Shown piece by piece: positions 53,928 through 64,000 of a DNA stretch of 64,000 nt (positions are counted from its first letter, which is position 1; every line of letters starts with the position of its first letter). Location: the NCBI GenBank assembly GCA_028752905.1, contig JAQNBH010000002.1:22951059-23015058 (forward strand), given 5' to 3'. The stretch is from Cladorhizidae sp. MBARI D1340-BT2 (taxonomy: Eukaryota > Porifera > Demospongiae > Poecilosclerida > Cladorhizidae). A program made the translations under genes and the position numbers. Under the pieces are notes generated by a model, which worked only from the letters and a program-made list of their open reading frames with translations, ran no database searches and was not told the origin of the DNA.

Positions 53928-56345
53928 ACATGTTTAGCATCAAGTAAGAGTACAATTCATAACTGCCCTAATTAACAAGACCAAAGTCCCAGATTTTGTC
54001 AACTGATAGAGAAGGCCCTTATCTGCAACATGTGAACAGATTATCAATAAATGTAGTGGTTTTTCACTGGCAGGCCACCGCTTTGGCAACTGGAAAACGC
54101 CAGGAAAAATCCCAAACCTTACCACTTCAAATCACCATAACTTGCTAATACTTAGAGTACTCAAAACTTTGGCACGTACAAAAGACAGATAATTAGAAGG
54201 GCTATTCGGTGATATAAAAATTATCTTTTTTGGGTAAAGTGTAGAAAAGTTATGAGCTTCACGGCAAAAAAACAAGATTTTCGGGGGGAAAATGAGAAAC
54301 ATATAGACCAAATTAGGGCAAATATCAAGAACATGTTTAGCATCAAGTAAGAGTACAATTCATAACTGCCCTAATTAACAAGACAAAAGTCCCAGATTTT
54401 GTCAACTGATAGAGAAGGCCCTTATCTGCAGCATGTGAACAGATTATCAATAAATGTAGTGGTTTTTCACTGGCAGGCCACCGCTTTGGCAACTGGAAAA
54501 CGCCAGGAAAAATCACAAACCTTACCACTTCAAATCATCATAACTTCCTAATACTTAGAGTACTCAAAACTTTGGCACGTACAAAAGACAGATAATTAGA
54601 AGGGCTATCCGATGATATAAAAATTATCTTTTTGGGGTAAAGTGTAGAATAGTTATGAGCTTCACGGCAAAAAAACAAGATTTTCGGGGGGGAAATGAGA
54701 AACATATAGACCAAATTAGGGCAAATATCAAGAACATGTTTAGCATCAAGTAAGAGTACAATTCATAACTGCCCTAATTAACAAGACCAAAGTCCCAGAT
54801 TTTGTCAACTGATAGAGAAGGCCCTTATCTGCAACATGTGAACAGATTATCAATAAATGTAGTGGTTTTTCACTGGCAGGCCACCGCTTTGGCAACTGGA
54901 AAACGCCAGGAAAAATCCCAAACCTTACCACTTCAAATCACCATAACTTGCTAATACTTAGAGTACTCAAAATTTTGGCACGTACAAAAGACAGATAATT
55001 AGAAGGGCTATTCGGTGATATAAAAATTATCTTTTTTGGGTAAAGTGTAGAAAAGTTATGAGCTTCACGGCAAAAAAACAAGATTTTCGGGGGGGAAATG
55101 AGAAACATATAGACCAAATTAGGGCAAATATCAAGAACATGTTTAGCATCAAGTAAGAGTACAATTCATAACTGCCCTAATTAACAAGACCAAAGTCCCA
55201 GATTTTGTCAACTGATAGAGAAGGCCCTTATCTGCAGCATGTGAACAGATTATCAATAAATGTAGTGGTTTTTCACTGGCAGGCCACCGCTTTGGCAACT
55301 GGAAAACGCCAGGAAAAATCACAAACCTTACCACTTCAAATCATCATAACTTCCTAATACTTAGAGAACTCAAAACTTTGGCACGTACAAAAGACAGATA
55401 ATTAGAAGGGCTATCCGATGATATAAAAATTATCTTTTTGGGGTAAAGTGTAGAATAGTTATGAGCTTCACGGCAAAAAAACAAGATTTTCGGGGGGGAA
55501 ATGAGAAACATATAGACCAAATTAGGGCAAATATCAAGAACATGTTTAGCATCAAGTAAGAGTACAATTCATAACTGCCCTAATTAACAAGACCAAAGTC
55601 CCAGATTTTGTCAACTGATAGAGAAGGCCCTTATCTGCAACATGTGAACAGATTATCAATAAATGTAGTGGTTTTTCACTGGCAGGCCACCGCTTTGGCA
55701 ACTGGAAAACGCCAGGAAAAATCCCAAACCTTACCACTTCAAATCACCATAACTTGCTAATACTTAGAGTACTCAAAATTTTGGCACGTACAAAAGACAG
55801 ATAATTAGAAGGGCTATTCGGTGATATAAAAATTATCTTTTTTGGATAAAGTGTAGAAAAGTTATGAGCTTCACGGCAAAAAAACAAGATTTTCGGGGGG
55901 AAAATGAGAAACATATAGACCAAATTAGGGCAAATATCAAGAACATGTTTAGCATCAAGTAAGAGTACAATTCATAACTGCCCTAATTAACAAGACCAAA
56001 GTCCCAGATTTTGTCAACTGATAGAGAAGGCCCTTATCTGCAGCATGTGAACAGATTATCAATAAATGTAGTGGTTTTTCACTGGCAGGCCACCGCTTTG
56101 GCAACTGGAAAACGCCAGGAAAAATCCCAAACCTTACCACTTCAAATCACCATAACTTGCTAATACTTAGAGTACTCAAAATTTTGGCACGTACAAAAGA
56201 CAGATAATTAGAAGGGCTATCCGATGATATAAAAATTATCTTTTTGGGGTAAAGTGTAGAATAGTTATGAGCTTCACGGCAAAAAAACAAGATTTTCGGG
56301 GGGGAAATGAGAAACATATAGACCAAATTAGGGCAAATATCAAGA

Positions 56346-56851
56346 TAGAGAACACATAATGAAACCTATCATTCGAATCATATCAAGTCCATTACAGTAA
56401 AGTGTGCAGAATATTATGGATGTTTGATATCAACAGAGAGCACAGAGAGAGACCTATCTTAATAGCTATATATCAAGTTTATTCAGTGAAGTGTGGAGAA
56501 TCTATTTAGCATCAAGAGATAGCAGAGAGAAACCTATCTTGTGATTCTATCAAGTCCATTACTGTGAAGTATGTGGAATATACAGATGTTTGGTATCAAG
56601 AGAGAGAACAGAGAGAGGCCTACCTTTAGAGCTATATATCAAGTCTATTCAGTGAAGTGTGGAGAATCTATGAAGCTAACATGTTTAGCTCAAGATAGAG
56701 AACACTGAGAGATACCTATCTTGCAAGTCCATTACAGTGAAGTGTGCAGAATATATGGATGTTTGATATCAAGAGAGAGCACTTGGAGAGTCCTATCTTA
56801 ATAGCTGTATAACAAGTCTATTCAGTGAAGTGTGGATAATCTACGAAGCTA
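56346..56851 (+). repeat. 506-bp block, copy 23
   Basis: Class T, in an M3 core. Followed by a single M5 core. First of three consecutive long units, repeated at copies 26-28. Confidence 0.95.
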
Positions 56852-57254
56852 ACATGTTTAGCATCAAGTAAGAGTACAATTCATAACTGCCCTAATTAAC
56901 AAGACCAAAGTCCCAGATTTTGTCAACTGATAGAGAAGGCCCTTATCTGCAACATGTGAACAGATTATCAATAAATGTAGTGGTTTTTCACTGGCAGGCC
57001 ACCGCTTTGGCAACTGGAAAACGCCAGGAAAAATCACAAACCTTACCACTTCAAATCACCATAACTTGCTAATACTTAGAGTACTCAAAATTTTGGCACG
57101 TACAAAAGACAGATAATTAGAAGGGCTATTCGGTGATATAAAAATTATCTTTTTTGGATAAAGTGTAGAAAAGTTATGAGCTTCACGGCAAAAAAACAAG
57201 ATTTTCGGGGGGAAAATGAGAAACATATAGACCAAATTAGGGCAAATATCAAGA

Positions 57255-57760
57255 TAGAGAACACATAATGAAACCTATCATTCGAATCATATCAAGTCCA
57301 TTACAGTAAAGTGTGCAGAATATTATGGATGTTTGATATCAACAGAGAGCACAGAGAGAGACCTATCTTAATAGCTATATATCAAGTTTATTCAGTGAAG
57401 TGTGGAGAATCTATTTAGCATCAAGAGAGAGCAGAGAGAAACCTATCTTGTGATTCTATCAAGTCCATTACTGTGAAGTATGCGGAATATACGGATGTTT
57501 GGTATCAAGAGAGAGAACAGAGAGAGGCCTACCTTTAGAGCTATATATCAAGTCTATTCAGTGAAGTGTGGAGAATCTATGAAGCTAACATGTTTAGCTC
57601 AAGATAGAGAACACTGAGAGATACCTATCTTGCAAGTCCATTACAGTGAAGTGTGCAGAATATATGGATGTTTGGTATCAAGAGAGAGCACTTGGAGAGT
57701 CCTATCTTAATAGCTGTATAACAAGTCTATTCAGTGAAGTGTGGATAATCTACGAAGCTA
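57255..57760 (+). repeat. 506-bp block, copy 24
   Basis: Class G3, with the extra change at block position 421 (ttggtatc). It sits in the M5 core starting at 56863 and is followed by one M1 core. Confidence 0.95.
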
Positions 57761-58163
57761 ACATGTTTAGCATCAAGTAAGAGTACAATTCATAACTGCC
57801 CTAATTAACAAGACCAAAGTCCCAGATTTTGTCAACTGATAGAGAAGGCCCTTATCTGCAACATGTGAACAGATTATCAATAAATGTAGTGGTTTTTCAC
57901 TGGCAGGCCACCGCTTTGGCAACTGGAAAACGCCAGGAAAAATCCCAAACCTTACCACTTTAAATCACCATAACTTGCTAATACTTAGAGTACTCAAAAT
58001 TTTGGCACGTACAAAAGACAGATAATTAGAAGAGCTATCCGGTGATATAAAAATTATCTTTTTTGGGTAAAGTGTAGAAAAGTTATGAGCTTCACGGCAA
58101 AAAAACAAGATTTTCGGGGGGAAAATGAGAAACATATAGACCAAATTAGGGCAAATATCAAGA

Positions 58164-58669
58164 TAGAGAACACATAATGAAACCTATCATTCGAATCATA
58201 TCAAGTCCATTACAGTAAAGTGTGCAGAATATTATGGATGTTTGATATCAACAGAGAGCACAGAGAGAGACCTATCTTAATAGCTATATATCAAGTTTAT
58301 TCAGTGAAGTGTGGAGAATCTATTTAGCATCAAGAGAGAGCAGAGAGAAACCTATCTTGTGATTCTATCAAGTCCATTACTGTGAAGTATGTGGAATATA
58401 CAGATGTTTGGTATCAAGAGAGAGAACAGAGAGAGGCCTACCTTTAGAGCTATATATCAAGTCTATTCAGTGAAGTGTGGAGAATCTATGAAGCTAACAT
58501 GTTTAGCTCAAGATAGAGAACACTGAGAGATACCTATCTTGCAAGTCCATTACAGTGAAGTGTGCAGAATATATGGATGTTTGATATCAAGAGAGAGCAC
58601 TTGGAGAGTCCTATCTTAATAGCTGTATAACAAGTCTATTCAGTGAAGTGTGGATAATCTACGAAGCTA
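58164..58669 (+). repeat. 506-bp block, copy 25
   Basis: Class G2. It is one of only two blocks that follow an M1 core (the other is copy 28). Followed by M2, M1, M2, M1, M2, M1, M3. Confidence 0.95.
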
Positions 58670-61490
58670 ACATGTTTAGCATCAAGTAAGAGTACAATTC
58701 ATAACTGCCCTAATTAACAAGACCAAAGTCCCAGATTTTGTCAACTGATAGAGAAGGCCCTTATCTGCAGCATGTGAACAGATTATCAATAAATGTAGTG
58801 GTTTTTCACTGGCAGGCCACCGCTTTGGCAACTGGAAAACGCCAGGAAAAATCACAAACCTTACCACTTCAAATCATCATAACTTCCTAATACTTAGAGT
58901 ACTCAAAATTTTGGCACGTACAAAAGACAGATAATTAGAAGGGCTATCCGATGATATAAAAATTATCTTTTTGGGGTAAAGTGTAGAATAGTTATGAGCT
59001 TCACGGCAAAAAAACAAGATTTTCGGGGGGGAAATGAGAAACATATAGACCAAATTAGGGCAAATATCAAGAACATGTTTAGCATCAAGTAAGAGTACAA
59101 TTCATAACTGCCCTAATTAACAAGACCAAAGTCCCAGATTTTGTCAACTGATAGAGAAGGCCCTTATCTGCAACATGTGAACAGATTATCAATAAATGTA
59201 GTGGTTTTTCACTGGCAGGCCACCGCTTTGGCAACTGGAAAACGCCAGGAAAAATCCCAAACCTTACCACTTCAAATCACCATAACGTGCTAATACTTAG
59301 AGTACTCAAAATTTTGGCACGTACAAAAGACAGATAATTAGAAGGGCTATTCGGTGATATAAAAATTATCTTTTTTGGGTAAAGTGTAGAAAAGTTATGA
59401 GCTTCACGGCAAAAAAACAAGATTTTCGGGGGGAAAATGAGAAACATATAGACCAAATTAGGGCAAATATCAAGAACATGTTTAGCATCAAGTAAGAGTA
59501 CAATTCATAACTGCCCTAATTAACAAGACAAAAGTCCCAGATTTTGTCAACTGATAGAGAAGGCCCTTATCTGCAGCATGTGAACAGATTATCAATAAAT
59601 GTAGTGGTTTTTCACTGGCAGGCCACCGCTTTGGCAACTGGAAAACGCCAGGAAAAATCACAAACCTTACCACTTCAAATCATCATAACTTCCTAATACT
59701 TAGAGTACTCAAAACTTTGGCACGTACAAAAGACAGATAATTAGAAGGGCTATCCGATGATATAAAAATTATCTTTTTGGGGTAAAGTGTAGAATAGTTA
59801 TGAGCTTCACGGCAAAAAAACAAGATTTTCGGGGGGGAAATGAGAAACATATAGACCAAATTAGGGCAAATATCAAGAACATGTTTAGCATCAAGTAAGA
59901 GTACAATTCATAACTGCCCTAATTAACAAGACCAAAGTCCCAGATTTTGTCAACTGATAGAGAAGGCCCTTATCTGCAACATGTGAACAGATTATCAATA
60001 AATGTAGTGGTTTTTCACTGGCAGGCCACCGCTTTGGCAACTGGAAAACGCCAGGAAAAATCCCAAACCTTACCACTTCAAATCACCATAACTTGCTAAT
60101 ACTTAGAGTACTCAAAATTTTGGCACGTACAAAAGACAGATAATTAGAAGGGCTATTCGGTGATATAAAAATTATCTTTTTTGGGTAAAGTGTAGAAAAG
60201 TTATGAGCTTCACGGCAAAAAAACAAGATTTTCGGGGGGAAAATGAGAAACATATAGACCAAATTAGGGCAAATATCAAGAACATGTTTAGCATCAAGTA
60301 AGAGTACAATTCATAACTGCCCTAATTAACAAGACCAAAGTCCCAGATTTTGTCAACTGATAGAGAAGGCCCTTATCTGCAGCATGTGAACAGATTATCA
60401 ATAAATGTAGTGGTTTTTCACTGGCAGGCCACCGCTTTGGCAACTGGAAAACGCCAGGAAAAATCACAAACCTTACCACTTCAAATCATCATAACTTCCT
60501 AATACTTAGAGAACTCAAAACTTTGGCACGTACAAAAGACAGATAATTAGAAGGGCTATCCGATGATATAAAAATTATCTTTTTGGGGTAAAGTGTAGAA
60601 TAGTTATGAGCTTCACGGCAAAAAAACAAGATTTTCGGGGGGGAAATGAGAAACATATAGACCAAATTAGGGCAAATATCAAGAACATGTTTAGCATCAA
60701 GTAAGAGTACAATTCATAACTGCCCTAATTAACAAGACCAAAGTCCCAGATTTTGTCAACTGATAGAGAAGGCCCTTATCTGCAACATGTGAACAGATTA
60801 TCAATAAATGTAGTGGTTTTTCACTGGCAGGCCACCGCTTTGGCAACTGGAAAACGCCAGGAAAAATCCCAAACCTTACCACTTCAAATCACCATAACTT
60901 GCTAATACTTAGAGTACTCAAAATTTTGGCACGTACAAAAGACAGATAATTAGAAGGGCTATTCGGTGATATAAAAATTATCTTTTTTGGATAAAGTGTA
61001 GAAAAGTTATGAGCTTCACGGCAAAAAAACAAGATTTTCGGGGGGAAAATGAGAAACATATAGACCAAATTAGGGCAAATATCAAGAACATGTTTAGCAT
61101 CAAGTAAGAGTACAATTCATAACTGCCCTAATTAACAAGACCAAAGTCCCAGATTTTGTCAACTGATAGAGAAGGCCCTTATCTGCAGCATGTGAACAGA
61201 TTATCAATAAATGTAGTGGTTTTTCACTGGCAGGCCACCGCTTTGGCAACTGGAAAACGCCAGGAAAAATCCCAAACCTTACCACTTCAAATCACCATAA
61301 CTTGCTAATACTTAGAGTACTCAAAATTTTGGCACGTACAAAAGACAGATAATTAGAAGGGCTATCCGATGATATAAAAATTATCTTTTTGGGGTAAAGT
61401 GTAGAATAGTTATGAGCTTCACGGCAAAAAAACAAGATTTTCGGGGGGGAAATGAGAAACATATAGACCAAATTAGGGCAAATATCAAGA

Positions 61491-61996
61491 TAGAGAACAC
61501 ATAATGAAACCTATCATTCGAATCATATCAAGTCCATTACAGTAAAGTGTGCAGAATATTATGGATGTTTGATATCAACAGAGAGCACAGAGAGAGACCT
61601 ATCTTAATAGCTATATATCAAGTTTATTCAGTGAAGTGTGGAGAATCTATTTAGCATCAAGAGATAGCAGAGAGAAACCTATCTTGTGATTCTATCAAGT
61701 CCATTACTGTGAAGTATGTGGAATATACAGATGTTTGGTATCAAGAGAGAGAACAGAGAGAGGCCTACCTTTAGAGCTATATATCAAGTCTATTCAGTGA
61801 AGTGTGGAGAATCTATGAAGCTAACATGTTTAGCTCAAGATAGAGAACACTGAGAGATACCTATCTTGCAAGTCCATTACAGTGAAGTGTGCAGAATATA
61901 TGGATGTTTGATATCAAGAGAGAGCACTTGGAGAGTCCTATCTTAATAGCTGTATAACAAGTCTATTCAGTGAAGTGTGGATAATCTACGAAGCTA
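61491..61996 (+). repeat. 506-bp block, copy 26
   Basis: Class T, in an M3 core, 5145 bp after copy 23. Followed by an M5 core. Confidence 0.95.
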
Positions 61997-62399
61997 ACAT
62001 GTTTAGCATCAAGTAAGAGTACAATTCATAACTGCCCTAATTAACAAGACCAAAGTCCCAGATTTTGTCAACTGATAGAGAAGGCCCTTATCTGCAACAT
62101 GTGAACAGATTATCAATAAATGTAGTGGTTTTTCACTGGCAGGCCACCGCTTTGGCAACTGGAAAACGCCAGGAAAAATCACAAACCTTACCACTTCAAA
62201 TCACCATAACTTGCTAATACTTAGAGTACTCAAAATTTTGGCACGTACAAAAGACAGATAATTAGAAGGGCTATTCGGTGATATAAAAATTATCTTTTTT
62301 GGATAAAGTGTAGAAAAGTTATGAGCTTCACGGCAAAAAAACAAGATTTTCGGGGGGAAAATGAGAAACATATAGACCAAATTAGGGCAAATATCAAGA

Positions 62400-62905
62400 T
62401 AGAGAACACATAATGAAACCTATCATTCGAATCATATCAAGTCCATTACAGTAAAGTGTGCAGAATATTATGGATGTTTGATATCAACAGAGAGCACAGA
62501 GAGAGACCTATCTTAATAGCTATATATCAAGTTTATTCAGTGAAGTGTGGAGAATCTATTTAGCATCAAGAGAGAGCAGAGAGAAACCTATCTTGTGATT
62601 CTATCAAGTCCATTACTGTGAAGTATGCGGAATATACGGATGTTTGGTATCAAGAGAGAGAACAGAGAGAGGCCTACCTTTAGAGCTATATATCAAGTCT
62701 ATTCAGTGAAGTGTGGAGAATCTATGAAGCTAACATGTTTAGCTCAAGATAGAGAACACTGAGAGATACCTATCTTGCAAGTCCATTACAGTGAAGTGTG
62801 CAGAATATATGGATGTTTGGTATCAAGAGAGAGCACTTGGAGAGTCCTATCTTAATAGCTGTATAACAAGTCTATTCAGTGAAGTGTGGATAATCTACGA
62901 AGCTA
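62400..62905 (+). repeat. 506-bp block, copy 27
   Basis: Class G3 with 421G, in an M5 core, 5145 bp after copy 24. Followed by an M1 core. Confidence 0.95.
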
Positions 62906-63308
62906 ACATGTTTAGCATCAAGTAAGAGTACAATTCATAACTGCCCTAATTAACAAGACCAAAGTCCCAGATTTTGTCAACTGATAGAGAAGGCCCTTAT
63001 CTGCAACATGTGAACAGATTATCAATAAATGTAGTGGTTTTTCACTGGCAGGCCACCGCTTTGGCAACTGGAAAACGCCAGGAAAAATCCCAAACCTTAC
63101 CACTTTAAATCACCATAACTTGCTAATACTTAGAGTACTCAAAATTTTGGCACGTACAAAAGACAGATAATTAGAAGAGCTATCCGGTGATATAAAAATT
63201 ATCTTTTTTGGGTAAAGTGTAGAAAAGTTATGAGCTTCACGGCAAAAAAACAAGATTTTCGGGGGGAAAATGAGAAACATATAGACCAAATTAGGGCAAA
63301 TATCAAGA

Positions 63309-63814
63309 TAGAGAACACATAATGAAACCTATCATTCGAATCATATCAAGTCCATTACAGTAAAGTGTGCAGAATATTATGGATGTTTGATATCAACAGA
63401 GAGCACAGAGAGAGACCTATCTTAATAGCTATATATCAAGTTTATTCAGTGAAGTGTGGAGAATCTATTTAGCATCAAGAGAGAGCAGAGAGAAACCTAT
63501 CTTGTGATTCTATCAAGTCCATTACTGTGAAGTATGTGGAATATACAGATGTTTGGTATCAAGAGAGAGAACAGAGAGAGGCCTACCTTTAGAGCTATAT
63601 ATCAAGTCTATTCAGTGAAGTGTGGAGAATCTATGAAGCTAACATGTTTAGCTCAAGATAGAGAACACTGAGAGATACCTATCTTGCAAGTCCATTACAG
63701 TGAAGTGTGCAGAATATATGGATGTTTGATATCAAGAGAGAGCACTTGGAGAGTCCTATCTTAATAGCTGTATAACAAGTCTATTCAGTGAAGTGTGGAT
63801 AATCTACGAAGCTA
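63309..63814 (+). repeat. 506-bp block, copy 28
   Basis: Class G2, in an M1 core, 5145 bp after copy 25. Followed by an M2 core cut by the window end. Confidence 0.95.
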
Positions 63815-64000
63815 ACATGTTTAGCATCAAGTAAGAGTACAATTCATAACTGCCCTAATTAACAAGACCAAAGTCCCAGATTTTGTCAACTGATAGAGAA
63901 GGCCCTTATCTGCAGCATGTGAACAGATTATCAATAAATGTAGTGGTTTTTCACTGGCAGGCCACCGCTTTGGCAACTGGAAAACGCCAGGAAAAATCAC

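Larger units (their letters stand above)
48091..56862 (+). repeat. 2924-bp HOR, three copies (M1, M2, M1, M2, M1, M2-long)
   Basis: Copies at 48091-51014, 51015-53938 and 53939-56862. It equals the preceding 2118-bp HOR plus one M1-M2 dimer (806 bp). GAGAACTC now sits in the second M2 core (49516, 52440, 55364). The third copy ends in an M3-long unit with a class T block instead of M2-long with class G2, so it is a recombinant end. Confidence 0.87.
53939..59083 (+). repeat. 5145-bp nine-unit HOR, first copy
   Basis: Order M1, M2, M1, M2, M1, M3-long, M5-long, M1-long, M2. Markers shared with the next copy 5145 bp on: agacaaaag (near 54381), GAGAACTC (55364), ttttttggataaag before a short unit (near 55840), block class G3 with 421G (57255-57760), cactttaaatcacc (near 57957) and agagctatccggtg (near 58031). 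The left end is uncertain, because the first core overlaps the third 2924-bp copy and differs from its partner. Confidence 0.88.
1..64000. repeat. Satellite DNA array, 403/909-bp units, fills the window
   Basis: The same core sequence recurs at intervals of 403 bp (92 times), 402 bp (3 times) or 909 bp (28 times) from position 92 to 63826, always in the same orientation. Copies differ by scattered single-base changes, and no stretch of unrelated sequence interrupts them. The first 91 bases and the last 174 are partial units, so the array extends past both edges. Nearly all changes are substitutions; the only length changes are the fixed 506-bp block and three single-base losses. This is typical of a satellite kept uniform by unequal exchange and gene conversion. 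The chromosomal location cannot be told from the sequence. I did not recognise the monomer as a named family. Confidence 0.97.
59084..64000 (+). repeat. 5145-bp nine-unit HOR, second copy (cut by window end)
   Basis: Repeats all markers of the first copy: agacaaaag near 59526, GAGAACTC at 60509, cactttaaatcacc near 63102 and agagctatccggtg near 63176. A private change is cataacgtgc near 59284. The ninth core is cut at 64000, so it is unknown whether more copies follow. Confidence 0.86.

Noticed and set aside
1..64000. CRISPR array or other regularly spaced repeat-spacer system
   Set aside because: The spacing is regular, but there are no unique spacers: the entire 403-bp or 909-bp unit is repeated, and no cas-like gene is present.

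Overview
The whole 64 kb window is one uninterrupted, head-to-tail satellite DNA array. I see no protein-coding gene, RNA gene, transposable element or single-copy DNA, and both window edges cut through a monomer, so the array continues on both sides. A homogenised tandem array of this size, with long monomers and nested higher-order repeats, points to eukaryotic heterochromatin (centromeric, pericentromeric, subtelomeric or knob-like). The species cannot be read from the sequence. A plant is my weak preference: the monomer is AT-rich, and its short string gtgtagaaaagttatga resembles, from memory, a stretch of soybean CentGm satellites. This is unverified.

Two unit lengths alternate. The short unit is 403 bp. 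The long unit is 909 bp, which is the same core with one extra 506-bp block at a fixed point. Between the first and last unit starts I count 123 complete units: 95 short (three of them 402 bp) and 28 long. I number core position 1 at the string atcaagtaag. Three diagnostic sites define core types: M1 (90A, 174C; 49 copies), M2 (90G, 174A; 39), M3 (90G, 174C; 20), M4 (90G, 120A, 174A; 13) and M5 (90A, 174A; 2). The 506-bp blocks fall into four classes: T (T at block position 175; 13 copies), G1 (175G, 273A; 3), G2 (175G, 273G; 9) and G3 (as G2 plus 229C and 239G; 3).

The 506-bp block is itself a degenerate tandem repeat of six 78-95 bp sub-repeats in two alternating forms. The short unit keeps the outer ends of that sub-repeat ladder, so the short unit most simply arose once from the long one by an internal deletion. 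A perfect 10-bp inverted repeat brackets the deletion point in every unit.

Layout: 1-12.3 kb is rich in long units and is a duplicated block of about 6 kb. 12.3-17.3 kb holds two copies of a 2521-bp higher-order repeat (HOR). 16.9-22.6 kb holds a 2821-bp HOR of short units only. 20.6-30.5 kb and 34.3-44.2 kb are near-identical copies of a block of about 9.9 kb, displaced by 13,711 bp, with a smaller 2521-bp HOR between them. 43.9-56.9 kb has a 2118-bp HOR (two copies) that grows to 2924 bp (three copies). 53.9-64 kb has two tandem copies of a 5145-bp, nine-unit HOR. No gene products act together here; any role would be structural or through non-coding transcription. All comparisons were made by eye.
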